Source: Setaria digitata (taxonomy: Eukaryota > Nematoda > Chromadorea > Rhabditida > Setariidae). From it: 64,000 nucleotides of DNA. Positions 26,744-40,778 of the stretch are shown one piece after another (the first letter of the stretch is position 1; each line of letters starts with the position of its first letter). Location of the stretch: assembly GCA_003640385.1 (NCBI GenBank), contig RCAB01000310.1:8627-72626 (forward strand). The letters are read 5' to 3'. A program made the translations under genes and the position numbers. A model generated the notes under the pieces. That model was not told the origin of the DNA, did not search any database, and saw only the letters and a list, made by a program, of their open reading frames with translations.

Positions 26744-27234
26744 ATTGTTCAACTTTCTTTTTTATTCCTTCCAACTTTTTGGTATACGCATTGTAAAGTT
26801 TTATAGAATGGCCTTCTAATAGTGCCTTTTTTTTTTTCTTTTTTTTTTTTTTTTCACCTCTCATTTTGCATATATTTTCAACATAAAAATGGTACACGTA
26901 TAATGTGCCAATGACGTAACGTACGTATCGTTGCGTAAAAATATATCAGTGTTGTGAGGCATCATAAAAATGATGAGCTAACGAATAGATTAAACGAAAT
27001 ACGACGGACTTTTAATGGCTAATAATTTTTGTTAACGCTTCATTTTGGTGCATATTATCATTAAATTAATTATGTGAATTTGAGAATTTACTTTAAAATC
27101 ATTTTCCATTTGCTTAATCTTTGTTATATATTATCATTAAATTAACTGCATAAATTACAAAAAATTTTAATTTTTAATAATTGTTGCTCGAGAAAGAGAA
27201 AATCTTGAAGTTTACTTAGAGTTTTCACAATTCG

Positions 27235-27257
27235 CATATATATATATATATATATAT
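27235..27257. repeat. AT dinucleotide repeat
   Basis: Perfect AT run about 175 nt upstream of the fli-1 start codon. Confidence 0.9.
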
Positions 27258-27431
27258 TTTTCACATGTACGTTGCAAAAATCGTATCAAAAATAAATTTT
27301 TACTTATAAATAAGCAATGCTTACAGGTTTCTATCATATTTATCATCAACAATAATTATTTCTTTAAGCATTTCGATGATAAATAACTGATGTTTTACTA
27401 CATATTTTACGACTAAACGACAAAAAAGAAA

Positions 27432-30400
27432 ATGTCCACGGGTGTATTACCGTTTGTGAAAGGAATCGACTTCTCATACAATGATTTTTCGGTTTGTTTG
27501 TTTTGTTTTTTTTTTTTTTCCTTGCTTTTTTTTTTTTTTTTTTTTACACTGAATTTTATAAAAAGAAAAGAAAAATGAAAATTTCAGTGAAAGAGATCGA
27601 TAAGATGATGAAGCATATTAATGGATTATATTTTCTTTTCTTTGGAAATTTTTTTTTCTCCTATGTTTTATAGTTAAGGATGAGTGCCATTCAGTAATTC
27701 TCTCACAGCTGAAATATGTTTTGAAATTGGAACTTTGTTTTTATATGTTTTAAAGTTATCATCTTTTTAGAAGTGAAGATAAAATTTCTGAATTATCTAG
27801 CTAATTAATCGCGTAATTATATGTACTTCTTTTTTTATCTTTCAGGGTGATCGTTTCCCAGTGGAAGTTGAACATATGACACAAATGACGTGGCTGAAGT
27901 TGAATCATACTTGCTTAGAAAGAGTATAATATTTTCCTCCTAAACATTACCAAAATTTAATGAAACTCAAAAAAAAAAGGAAAAAGAAAAAAATTGGGAT
28001 ATGTTTTCTAGCATTTATTGTAGTTGAGAAAAGTTATTTTTGCAGGTGCCGGATGTACTGTCACGATTAACAAATCTGGAGCATTTACAGATGACATGTA
28101 ATACATTATCAAGCGTTCACGGAGAGCTTTCCGATTTACCACGTTTGCGTTCTGTTATCGTGCGACATAATCAAGTAAGAGAATTGAAACATAAAGTAAT
28201 AAAAGGAGCTGGGAAAGTGAACTTTTGCCTTCTTTATATGTAATTTAGCTGAACATCAATCATGTTGGCAGTATATTTTCCAAGAAAATTTTAAGCTTTT
28301 TAGTTTTATTTAAAAAAAAAAAAAGAAAAAAAAATTGGGTGAGAAGTATGCTTGTTGAAGGAAAGAGTTATTTGTAGATCAAGACATCGGGTATTCCTAC
28401 GGATATATTTCGGATGAAAGATTTAACGATAATAGACTTCAGTCACAATACTCTTCGTGAAGTACCGCCGAATTTAGAATACGCAAAATGTGCTATTGTA
28501 CTTAATTTAAGCCACAATAACATCGAAAATATACCAAATGCAGTAAGTATTTTGTTTTCTAGAATATTTGGATAAATAAAGAATCATTTCTTATTTATGC
28601 TGCTCATGATAGATAAGAAATGATAATGCAATAAAAACTACAATAAAAACTGCAATAAAAAATTTTAAGCATATGATGCATTTTGTTCTGTAGTAATTTT
28701 TCAGATTTTTTCGAATTTAATCGATCTTTTATATTTGGATCTCAGTAACAACAAATTAGAAATGCTGCCGCCTCAAATACGACGGTTGACAACATTACAA
28801 GTTCTTCGACTGTCCAATAATCCCTTGCATCATTTTCAGCTGAAACAACTTCCTAGGTACTTTTTCTTAGAGAAAAGGTGATCTGAATTGACACATTTTA
28901 GATATATCCTTCCATTTCCTTTGTACTTTTTTCTTGAGGCTGAATTGGAAAATTATCCATTAACATAAAACATGAAGGAATTTATTAAGCTCGAATTATA
29001 GTCAACATTCAGATGGCCTTTTGTTAACCACTGACTTAAAACATTTAGATTATGAAATAGTAAAGTATAATTTTTCTTTCAGCATGAAAGCTTTACGGGT
29101 ATTACATATGAGCAATACTNTAGATGGCCTTTTGTTAACCACTGACTTAAAACATTTAGATTATGAACATAGTAAAGTATAATTTTTCTTTCAGCATGAA
29201 AGCTTTACGGGTATTACATATGAGCAATACTTCACGTACTTTGGATAATATTCCTCCAACATTGGACGATTTAGATAACTTACAGGTATACTTCAATTAT
29301 TTGACCATGAACTTAATTAATAAATGCAATGAATAAAATGGGTGAAAAGTTTGCTGCTTAGCTTTGCACTACAACCAAAGTTATAATGGGCTGATTGACA
29401 AGATGATACCGTTGTACTCTTGGCTCCAATTAGATTTCTTGATTTTTTTTTTTCAGGATGTCGATTTTTCTCATAACAATTTAGCCGAGGTTCCGGGTTG
29501 TTTATATAAATTGAAGAAACTTCGAAAACTTGATATTAGCTACAACCAGGTATTTTATTCACGTCAGTTGCGCAAATTCTTAATTGGACCAGTTAAAGTC
29601 TAACCACTCAGTAGGTTAGTCGAATTTGCTCCATCGATGTTATGCCACTGATTCAGAAGACCGAGACACCATGCTTCTGATGAACCACAGCGAAGTTCAT
29701 GAGTCAGTGAAAAATACGAATGGTGCTAACAAAATCTTTTTTCTTTCAAAACCTTAAATTCAAGAGTTCTACCATTTAACGTATCCTGGATTGGTAAAGT
29801 CATACTTTGAAACAGTTATAAAAGGTTTATTTTGCAATTTCCAGCCTTTACAGATTAAAAAAATCGAATCGAGAGATGCGTGGGAAAACCTGGAAACACT
29901 GAATGTTTCATCGAATCAGTTGAAAGCATTACCTGAATGTATTGTGCGAATGACCGGACTGCAGAGGTTATACGCTAGCGACAATCAACTTACTTTTGAT
30001 GGTTGAGTTTTTTTCCCTTTTTTTTTATTGTTGAAACTTTCTAATTTTTTTTCTCATTTTTTCTCTTCGTTTTTTGTTGATGGTTGATCATTTCTTAGTA
30101 TTCTGGTGAAATGGACGCAACTTTTCAAGCATCTAGGAATCTATGAATTCATCACTGTAGCAAAAAATAAATAATTTATTGTTTGAATTTTCAGGTATAC
30201 CAAGCGGTATCGGAAAATTGGTGCAATTACAAGTGCTATATTTATCATATAATCAGCTAGAATTGATACCGGAAGGTGTTAGTCGTTGTGTGCGTTTAAA
30301 TCGCTTGAAATTGGACAATAATAAGTTGATAACTTTGCCGGATTCAATTCATCTCTTACCTGACTTGAAGCAGTTGGATCTGCACAAGTGGGTTTTTTCT

Positions 30401-33400
30401 TTTTACAATAATAATAATGGTGTATTTCCTTTATATCTTATCTTTTCCACTCTCAGATAATGTTTATTGATTCTCATCTTCTAAGCTCTAATGCATATTC
30501 GATATTCTTCTTGAATACCGCAAAATTTTCTCCATCTGGCCGTGACAGGTAAAACTTAGACAGACGTAATAAAACTGTGAGGGCTATATTTCAAACAACT
30601 ATGTTGCTGAGGACAATGCTACGTGAAAGTTATATTTTCATTAACTTTTTCAAAACTTTTATTCAAATCAATATTTAAATGGCTTGCAATTACTAAGCGA
30701 TTAGTAGGTGCTCGCCTAGCATCATAATGTGATAAGGATTTGTTGAAAACATGAAAAGACGACTATTTATTATTATTCCATCATGATAAGAGAGCCTTTT
30801 TAATATTATTATCATTATTATTATATTTTCAGTAATGACGAACTTATAATGCCTCCTAAACCAAATGAGGAAAACCGCTCGCTGAGTTTTTATAATATCG
30901 ACTTTTCCCTAGCAAACCAGGTAAAAATTTCGGGTTCATAATTTTTCTGTTTGTTTTTATTTACTTTACTTGACTTTACATCACTCAGTTTTCCTTAAGT
31001 AGCCACTGTATTATTATATTTCGTTTCGAGCTATGGAAATACACTTTTGATAGGGTGATTGTTTGAGTATCCAGCAACCTAACCGGTTGTTAGTAGATTA
31101 AAATAAGACGATTAGTATTTCAAGACCTTTCGATATGTCCACTTACATAGGGCTACATTTTGACATATGATCATACAACTGTTCCATTAAATTATATCTT
31201 GTTATACCATTTACTGTATTATCAGTTATTTTTCAGATGAAACTTGCTGGCCAAAGTCCATCATCATCGGTTAGTTCTGTTCCCAGTTCAGCAAATCAGA
31301 AGGATCCAGTTGCAAGAAAGAAAGAATTTTTACGCCGACGTCGAATGCAGGCTGATAGCCAAGGTGCAAGTAAGGTTATTGAGGTAAATACTCTTTCCTA
31401 TGCCTCACAAATTTTAGCATATTTCTTCAATGCGAGATTAATAATAAACTTGTAGTTAAGAGCTGAGTGAAGCATTCTAGGTCATTTAGCTCTTATTGAA
31501 AATGCACTGTTGAGTTCAAAGATCTGAAGATGCTCTAAAGTTATTAGTCCACAGTTGAACACGTCGGAAAAAATAGTGAACTTCACTTTCTTAAATTTTA
31601 CGCCTTTATAGTTCACTATCTTATTTTTCTCATTTCTTTCCGGTTTTTTTCTCCCAACTTCACTTCCTGAAATCATTTTCATCAGATACATGTTGTTTTA
31701 AACAGTCATTGATTTTAATCACAAATTTGCTATTCTAGAGGTAATTTTTTGGTACTAAAATGGTATGGTGACTACCGTTCTTTTTTTTTTTTCCTTTTTT
31801 GTTTTAATAATTTTTATCAGTCACTGGTAGCAATTGATTTATCAACATCATTTGCATAAGCTTTTGAGGATTTGAAATGTTGCCTTGATGTCATAGTGAC
31901 ATCATTTTTTGTTTTTTTTTTTAAGAAAACGGGCTTAGAAATCTAAAACGAAATATATTGTGAAAGAGAATTAAAAGGACCAACAAAAAGTCCCTTTTTT
32001 TTTCTTTTCCGTTTCTGGTTAAATGTAGGAAAGTGGAGCTCTTAGCAGCCTATTTTATTTATTATTCTTTTCCACTGAAAAAGGTTCCTTTTTTTTTTGT
32101 GGTCTTCCGAATATTTCATTCATTTTTTGTTTACAATTTAAATTTTTGGCAATTTTAAACCTGTGAAAGAAGTGAAAGAATTCTTCTTTTGCCTACACCT
32201 TGAAATTACTAAAATTTGATATGTCTCTAAACATAATATGCAGAAGAATAGGTGAGTCTAAAGTCTTATTTAGGATTGTTTTAGCTTAATGCCTGTCGTA
32301 TATCTGTGCCTAAAAAAATCCTTTCAAGTGCATTTAAATAATGGTCGACTTCACTCTATATTCAGACTTTTATCATAAAATATGCTTCATAATGATTGGT
32401 GCAATTCTTGATAGCATCTACTTCAGTTCTATTTTGAAGATAATGCAAAAAAAAAAAAAAAAAAAAAAAAACAAACAAACATCCTCCATCACTGTATTTT
32501 TTAATGAAAGTAGGAGACTACATAGAAGCTAAAAGCTGGTGCAGCCACAAATTTTCAAGCTGTGCTAAATCCATTTGGATTGTTAAATGAAACGAGTAAG
32601 TTGGTACCTTTGGCAACTATTAGGTGATTAATAACCAGAGTAATTAGCGAATTTGTCATTTTTAAATAATTATTGAATACTTTTAAGGAACGTTTTTTTT
32701 TTTTTCAAACTCCAAAATGTAATGGAATATTAGAAAACCTTCCGTGACTGTCGTCGATTGTTGTTGATTAACTAGTTTGCGACCTTTTTTTTTACTTTTT
32801 TTGCTGCTGATATTCCACCAGTGCTTAATTTTTTCTCCTTTTTTTCCTGCTGAAAACTTTTTAGAATTAATCTTTGCTAAACTTTATATGTCTCTTACCA
32901 ACCAAAAAGAGGAAGTATACTAATTCTTCCAGTTTTTCTTTTTTTTTATATTCTGTAATTGTCAATTTTCTGATCTTAATTCGTCAGTTGTAATGTTTTT
33001 GGATTTCTTATAATTATTTATAATTTTTCTACAATTTCTTACATTTAGAATTTTTTTCCTCTGATAACTTCTTACAATTATTGTTTCTTGTATTTTTTTT
33101 TATAATTGCACAAATGTTTTCTTTTTTCATATTTTGTGCTTTGCCAAACTATCCTTGTATTTTTCATATCCTTTAGCTTCTTGGCTAAGATTTCATGCAT
33201 ATTTTAATCCTTGTTTCTGAAACATTTCTTTTTATCTTCGTTTTTCTAAACTTTATGCACATTTTAGGGTATGTCACATGTTGCTGGTGCTGCTCGAGAG
33301 CAGTTAGAACATGAACCATCTATGAATTACGTGAAAGTTCCCTCTTGGAAGGTATATTCTTTCTTTTTTTTTTCCCCTATTTTCCTAGCATTTAATACTT

Positions 33401-36400
33401 GATTTATTTTATGTTGATTTTTTTGATTGATTATTACTAATGTGATTAGGTGAGCCTGTTGTTTGTCGACTATTTTTAAATGCATTTCAAGAGCATTTTT
33501 TCAAATTTCAAAGGTTAGTGGAATATTATACATATTGGAAACCCTATCAAAATGTAATATTAGAAATCACTCATATTCCCCTAAATCAGTAGCGTGTGTG
33601 CATTATCATTTATTCTTGGCTAATAGTACATCATTAGTCGTATTAAATTATGTTTAAAATAAAATTTTTCACTTCGAGTAGATAATTGATTCACTGAATC
33701 CTTTTTTAACAGTTTTAGATTTGTGGGATATTTTTGACTTCGAAATTGAAAACTTTTTGAGAATTTCAAATGTGAAAACTCTCATTTTTGAAGGACAAAA
33801 TGGAACAACAGAAGCCACATATCGATTACAGTGAAGTGTTTGATGAAGATATTGGGCAAGATGAGGGAATATGGGTTTGGGAAATTGAAAATTTCTATCC
33901 CAGTATATTAGATTCATCCATGCATGGACATTTTTATGATGCTGATTGCTACCTCATACTACGCACTGGAAAGGTATAATTTAAATTCTTTTCTCGGCTG
34001 AATTGTATGTTTACTTTATGAAACAAGATGAGAAATAAAACTGATATTTTAACTTATTATGAACTTTTCATTCCTGGTTGGCGAGTATTACGTTTTCTAA
34101 GTCTTTCCTTTTCTTGTAGACTTTTTGGTATCGATATTAATGCAAATGAAATTTATTGATTTAAATATTTTATAAACCATAAAATCTTATCTAAATTTTC
34201 TTTTAATAATTTATGGACTGTAAAATTTATATAGGTTTTATTAGTTTATAAACTATTTTTTTTAAGAAAAAAGGAAAAAAGACGCCAGAGAGTTTAGAAA
34301 AAGGATCTAAATTATGCCATCAACTTGTATTTGCTATCCTTTAGCAGATAATTGCTATAATTTTTGATGCAACAGTTATCATTTATCAAACAAAGGTGTT
34401 ACTACGTCTATCGATGGAACGATAAGAAGACTTTTAACTTGACTCTGTTGGATTTTGATGCAATAATTGCACACTGTTTTTTTTCCTTTTTTTTTTCAGG
34501 AAGAATCTGGAGCTTTAAAACATTCAATTTTCTATTGGATTGGAGAAAATTCATCGTTAGATAAAGGAATGTGTGCAGCCGTTCATGCTGTAAACTTACG
34601 AAACCATTTAGGAGCTACATGCAGGTAGAGTCTCTACAAATTATATCTATCGTTAAGTAGTTAATCTCATGTTTTTCAATGGTCAGCTCGAACAACTACA
34701 AAATCTATATTTTAATGATGCCCTGTAGAAAGTGGTACCGTCGAAGTGGTTCAAAATCTAACAGTCCATATAAATCTTTTATCTAACGAAGGGAATTTAA
34801 TTTGATAATGGATTCAATGCCATTAAGACTGCTATAGTTTAAAAATCTAATTGAGTGAAAATAGGATTACAAGACATCGTATTTTGGTTTTTTATATCAG
34901 AACAATTTAATCCTTTTAAGTAAGCAGCTAATAGTATTTTCAACTTATAAAATATTTCATAGAAGGATGATTTTTTTCCAGTGGTTGAAATCAGTAAAAA
35001 GCTTCCCATTTGTCAAGTATAAATATTTGCAGAACAGAAAGGGAAGAAATGAACGATGAATCTGATGATTTTTTGGAATTATTCGGAGAAGAAATTACTT
35101 ACATTGAAGGAGCACGAACAGCCTCTGGTTTCTATACTGTAGAAAAAGCTGTGCATATAACACGGTAGTATTTTCAACTTATAAAATATTTCATATAAAG
35201 ATGATTTTTTTTTCTAGTGATTGAAATCAGTAAAAATTCATTTTTGTAGATACATCTCATGATTTCTTCTTTCAGTCTATATCGTGCATCTGTGATAGGA
35301 AATGCAGTTGAAATGGAACCGGTACCAGTGTCTCCGGATAGCTTAGATCCAAGATATGTATTCTTGCTCGACGCGGGTGACACGATTTGGGTCTGGAGTG
35401 GACGTAAAGCAAGAGTATGTTTTTTTAATTTGCTTATATTACCTCTGAGCTTCATTCTGCTATACCAGTTAGATCCTGTACTATTTGCTGAAGATTGCTT
35501 CACCATTGTATGCAACTTATATTTTATATTGTAAAATATCATATTATACTGACATTCCTAAACACCGGACTATTTCTTTCTTTTTTTTTGTTCACTATTG
35601 TCAAACAAAACAGTCGTTCCAAAAATAGGGCTGCAAGCATTAAGTAGATCCATCAACTTTTTCTCCGTACTTCCTGTATATTTTTTCTGTGCTTCTTTTT
35701 TGTCCCGTTTTTTATCATCTCTATTTCGAAGCATTTCACTTTGTTTTACTTTTATAGGCTATGGTTAGGTTAAGAAGATCGAGGGTCAGATCCACCTTTG
35801 TGACAAAAATAATTTTCACTTTTATTAGATAACTGTATCGAACAAAGCTCGTTTATTTGCTGTGAAAATGAACAAAAAAGACAGAAAAGGTCGATCAGAG
35901 ATTGAATCATGCACAGAATTACGTACACCAGAAGGATTTTGGATGGCTTTGTACGGTTAGTGCAGCATCAGGGTTTTTAAATGAGTATGAAGTAGAATTT
36001 TTTAAGTACCTATTTTATTAAAAATATCAGTAATGCAGTTTCTAACGTCTGTTTTCTACAACCGATCTCATTAAATATTCATTTCTTTTTGTTTCAGGAC
36101 AACCCAATAAGCCAGAAGATCCAATAGTTGAGCATGTGGATGCAGATTTTGTTCCTGAAAGGAAACGTTTGTATCAAGTGCAAATTGGTATGGGATTCCT
36201 AGAACTACCTCAAATAGAGCTTAAGCATAGTGTTCTGAAACAGGTAAACCTATAGCTCATATTCAAGAAAGAAAAATATTGTTCGTAATTTATTCCTAAA
36301 TTGTAAATTATTTTCAATTCAAAGAGGCAAATTTAAAGGATATGCTGGATACGAAGTGCGCATATATCTTGGACTGTACTTCAGATATATTTTTATGGGT

Positions 36401-39400
36401 GGGTAAGAAAGCAAATCGATTGGTCAAAATGGCTGGGCAGGTAATTATTTTTTCTCTTATTGCGTTTTGTAGTATTTTTGTATACGAACCTTTTTTTCTT
36501 TTTGAAAGAAAACATATTGAGTGCAAATGCATACAGAATTTTTCCAGACTTCTCTCTCCAAAACACAAAGTTTTACAAAGGAATCTGTGATTTATCTGTT
36601 ATAAGTTACGTTATTTAGTATTGACTCTTTTGTGATTTATTTTTTATTTTTCATTCATTTTATAGTATACTGTTATTTAAGTATGCATTTTGTGTCTGTA
36701 TTCTTATTTTTTTTAATGTTCACGATTTATTTATATAGGCACAAAAAGAAAATCTATTAACAGGATGGCAAAATGTAAAATGAAATATAACTCTTTAAAA
36801 TGTATAGTCACCATCGAAACTCTAAGTGCTCTATTTTTGATATTCTTATTAGCACACATTCATTACAACTATTCCTGCAAAAGGTTCATTCACTTAAGCT
36901 GTATGATTACTTAACAGAACGAAGGATAATGATTACGAGAAGATTATTTGTAATTTTAAAAATTGTAGAAAATGGTGGTAGAATTACATGCTGTTTTGGA
37001 AAGACCTAGTTATACAACAATTTCACGTGAAACAGAAGGCGAAGAGTCAACTATGTTCAGGTTTGTTTTTTTCTTTTTCATTGTTCTATTTTCGAAATTA
37101 AATCGAAAATCCTCTTATTTAAATTTTCCATTTTACTTAAAAATTTATTTTCGTGAGTGAAATAGTTTTCTTCTAGATCAAAATTTCAAGGCTGGGATGA
37201 TATCATACCATTTGATTTCACGCGAACTGCAGATAGCGTCCAGAAAAGAGGAGCCGATTTAAAAGTAAATTTGAACTTTTACCGGAGAATTTTGAGATGG
37301 GTTATCTTTAGGTTTGGATAATGATGTTAATTTTCTTTTCTTTTCTTCTTTTTTAAGATAATTATGGAACGTGATAAAATAAAAACCGACTTAGCGCCAT
37401 TATTCTTGCCACGACAATTAGCCATGAGTGAAGAGGAAGCAAATCAAATGATGGAAGAATGTAACGAAGATCTCGAACTTCTTGAGCCATTCGTTTTAGT
37501 ATGTGTTATTTCACTCTTCGACTTTATTGCGATTATTTCTCACTGTAATCTTTTGTATCGGTATTTTAAAACATTTTAGAAATTGTTTAGTCCTACCAAA
37601 GTAATGAAAAAAGAGAAAAGCGATATGTTATTGCTGCCAATCTTGACTTTTTCGCTTTTTCAAGGAGTTATACTGGTTTGAAAGGATTACATTTCACAGG
37701 AAGGAAAGAAATTTGTTCGATTACCGCAGGAAGAACTGGGTACTTTTTATACAATGGATTGTTATGTATTTCTTTGTCGATATGAGGTTATACCGGAAGA
37801 AGATGAGACAGATATGGATGAGGAAGAAATGGAATCAAGTGATGAAAAAAATGATGATGCTGGTGACGATGTTGATGCAGTACAGATATTTAAGCGCAAG
37901 GTAACCTCTAATATTATTATGAAATTAGCGTGCTGAAATAATGTGCAAGTTGATATCATAGATGGCTTCTAAATTGATTTTACTAATGCTATATCTAGCT
38001 TTTTTACTTTAAAGTGTATTTATTTGAATGTAAGCAAATAATAGATGAATTATTGTTGTACTTTTTAAAAATGCTTAACTTGCCTAACATGAGAATAAAT
38101 TAAGCAGCTTTATTCTTTGGTTAAATTTCATTAAAAATTTTTGATTATGTTTTAGGAGCCAGAAGAAATACAGGAAGATTTTAAATGTGTGGTTTATTTC
38201 TGGCAGGGACGTGACGCAAATAATATGGGCTGGCTTCATTTTACATTCAGTTTACAAGTTGGTTGTGGAGTTTTTGGAATACTTAAATTTTGTGCTAATT
38301 TAAGAATTACTGTAATGTTTTGTTCCAAAAAAAAGAAACTGTATGAAGTCAGAAAGTAATTTTTGCATTATTCATTGTCCTTTTTTCAGAAGAAATTTGA
38401 AGGTCTTTTTAAAGATAAACTTGAAGTGGTGCGCATGTATCAACAACAGGAGAATCATAAATTTCTTTCACATTTTCACAAAAAATTTGTTATCCGACGT
38501 GGTCGGCGTGGTTTAACAATGAATCTTGGAGGTTATTTGATTTACATGTCTGACTTTAAATAACCAAAATATGTAATAATTTGGTGGTGTAGATCTTTTA
38601 AAAGTCAATTTTATTCCCAATAGTTAATGAGTTAACAATTACTTTCGGTAAAAAAAAATGATTTAAGGTTCACAATCAAGTTACTTTATATTGAACATAC
38701 AGAATACCGAATACTTAAAGGTATTAAGAACACGAGATCCAAAAAACTTCTTGACCAAAGAGTTATCAGAAAAAAAAAAATCGATCACATGATTAAACAG
38801 TTGATAAATGGTTTTTGTTATAGGGCGTTGGCCGGAGCTATTTTTAATGCGTGCTAATGGTTCTGCAGTTTGTACGCGAACTATTCAAGTCGATTGTCGA
38901 GCTAATGAGCTTAATTCAGCGTTTTGTTATATTCTTCGTGCGCCGTTCAAAATAGCTGATGAGAATGGACTGGAGGGTAAAATATTCGTTTGGTACGGCA
39001 GTAAGAGTAATTCAGAGCAACATGATCTTTGTTTGCAGGTTATTGTTATTTAATTATTGTTATTGTTCTTTCTCTTTTTTGATTGTTTGTATCTTAAATT
39101 TGAGAAATAGAAGTTGACACTGCACTTGCTTTATTTTATATTTTATTTGTGTGTAAGATTTACCTTTAAATCAAATATGTATTATTTGAACGCTAAATGT
39201 TTTTGGTAGCCCTTTTACAGTGAAAAATTATCATTTTCAATTTGCAGATAGGAAACGAACTGATCAATCGAAACAGTGAATTTCCTGTTGAAATTGTGAA
39301 GGAGGGTGAAGAACCTGAGAAATTTTGGGAATGTCTCGGAGGTCAAAAGAAATATGACACTAGCGGAGACTTCTTGAATTTCACAAGACTGTTCCGTTGT

Positions 39401-40029
39401 ACAAATGAGAAAGGATATTTTGCAGTCTCCGAAAAAACCGTTGATTTCTGTCAGGTAAATTTATATATGTTTAAATTACAGAATTTTTTAGGAAGTGAAT
39501 ATTGTCTTCCAAACTGTATTTCCAGATTTACACTCACAGATCAGCGTATGTATATATGCGAAGCTTAATTTTTGGAATGAATATTGGCATTAGTATAATA
39601 CGTAACAAAGGGAAAGAATCTTTCCATGAACTCACTTTCAAAAGATATTAAATGTCGATAATTTATTTTGATATTTGCTTAGGATGATTTGGATGATGAT
39701 GACATCATGATTTTGGACAATGGAGATATGGTCTTCTTATGGATGGGATATCATGCTAGCGAAGTGGAGCTTAAATTAGCTTATAAAGCTGCTCAGGTGT
39801 TCTTTTCACTTGCTCAGCTTCAATATACCTATTCTTATTTGTGGATTTAAATGAATATGAATGCAAAACAGAAAAATGATTCCAGGTTTATGTTGCTCAT
39901 ATGAAAATGAAACAGCCCGAAAGGCCGCGAAAGTTGGTGTTGAGTTTAAAGGGCAGAGAATCTCGACGATTCACGAAATGCTTCCATGCTTGGGGAAAGC
40001 ATAAAATTCCAGCTGGAGACGAAGTTTAA
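27432..40029 (+). CDS. fli-1: FLI-1, Flightless-I homologue (LRR + gelsolin repeats)
   Basis: Exons: 27432-27491, 27846-27923, 28046-28174, 28378-28542, 28705-28856, 29195-29285, 29457-29549, 29854-30001, 30195-30387, 30833-30920, 31237-31383, 33268-33351, 33794-33973, 34500-34624, 35033-35164, 35276-35414, 35829-35955, 36098-36243, 36327-36440, 36969-37060, 37177-37264, 37358-37498, 37700-37900, 38156-38257, 38390-38531, 38824-39038, 39248-39454, 39683-39796 and 39886-40029. Phases agree; 1278 residues (human FLII 1269). Residues 1 to about 400 are leucine-rich repeats (start [13 protein letters not shown]). A basic linker ([13 protein letters not shown]) follows. From about 485 there are gelsolin-like repeats ([39 protein letters not shown]). 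An acidic loop encoded by 37790-37880 lies between the two gelsolin halves. Known role: actin severing/capping, cytokinesis, and coactivator and Ras-linked functions. Exon 6 starts inside an assembly duplication. Confidence 0.95.
29011..29230 (+). other. Unmerged contig overlap in fli-1 around N at 29120
   Basis: The 109 nt before the N (intron end, acceptor and first 37 nt of exon 6) are repeated after it with one small difference. Only the second copy (acceptor at 29194) continues into the full exon. The first acceptor at 29082 should be ignored. Confidence 0.9.
31384..33267 (+). other. Longest fli-1 intron
   Basis: A 1.88-kb intron between the basic linker and the exon before gelsolin repeat 1. 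It contains many T-runs and no coding-like segment on either strand. Confidence 0.75.
34932..35000 (+). repeat. About 70-nt direct repeat in fli-1 intron 14, copy 1
   Basis: Matches 35166-35235 with several substitutions. It begins tagtattttcaacttata and ends gaaatcagtaaaaa. Confidence 0.88.
35166..35235 (+). repeat. About 70-nt direct repeat in fli-1 intron 15, copy 2
   Basis: Begins one base after the exon-15 end and supplies the donor of intron 15. It makes up about two thirds of that 111-nt intron. Confidence 0.88.
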
Positions 40030-40778
40030 TTTTTGGAAATTTGATTTCCACTACCAACCATTTGGATTTTGCCGTCAGTCTCAGTTGATAAATGGGTCTT
40101 TTGCCTCACTTCTGAACTTGGTTTTCTTGTCTAAATTTATATGTTTGTCAATTTATGTTGTATATCTTTCTGAAAATTACAACCACATAAACATTTGACA
40201 GGAATCTTAAGCGGTTAATATGTGGGCTATGTAAATGAGTTTTGTGATAGTATGGCTGTAACTATTTATTTTTATTCCTTCTAAAGTGCCTTATAAAAAA
40301 AAATTTTTTTTTTTCATTAGTGACATCCATATCTAAAAAAAGACTAAATTATAAAAAGAAAGACATAGAACAAACTGATGAAAATGATAACTGATTTCCA
40401 TTTATAAGTAAGGAACAAATTTCTTCGTGTAAACACGCTCGAAAAAACAAAAAACAAAATCGTTTATCAATACTATTTCTGTTTCATGGAAACAAATTTT
40501 CGATTTACTCTTCCAGATAGTTCCATTCACATACCTTACACAACTACTTCTTTTTTTTCAAACCGAATTTTGTCCTTTTACATTTTATTGGGTCATCTAC
40601 CAGCCTACAACATGTACTAAATCAGGTATAATTCCTTTACTCGTTAATATAACTTCATCTCGTTCATGTTTTAGTAAAAATTTTTATGTTCTAAGCAAAA
40701 ATAACAATGAACAATCGCACGCAAATGAGATCATTCAAAAAGAATGTATTAAAAAAAGACAAAAACTGCTACATAAAT
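40030..40778. other. Convergent 3' flanks of fli-1 and apc-5
   Basis: About 750 nt between two stop codons on opposite strands. No additional gene is seen; it should hold both 3' UTRs. Confidence 0.7.

Larger units (their letters stand above)
20469..27431. other. Long AT-rich intergenic region between divergent nxf-1 and fli-1
   Basis: About 7 kb with dozens of A and T runs and no exon with coding character on either strand. It contains two more N junctions, a three-copy 32-nt tandem repeat, GA and CT tracts and an AT repeat. It must contain both promoters. The only compositionally distinct stretch is 26400-26745. Confidence 0.65.

Noticed and set aside
26395..26897. Overlapping open frames on both strands
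   Set aside because: They are translations of GA and CT tracts (runs of Ser-Leu or Arg-Glu), not genes.
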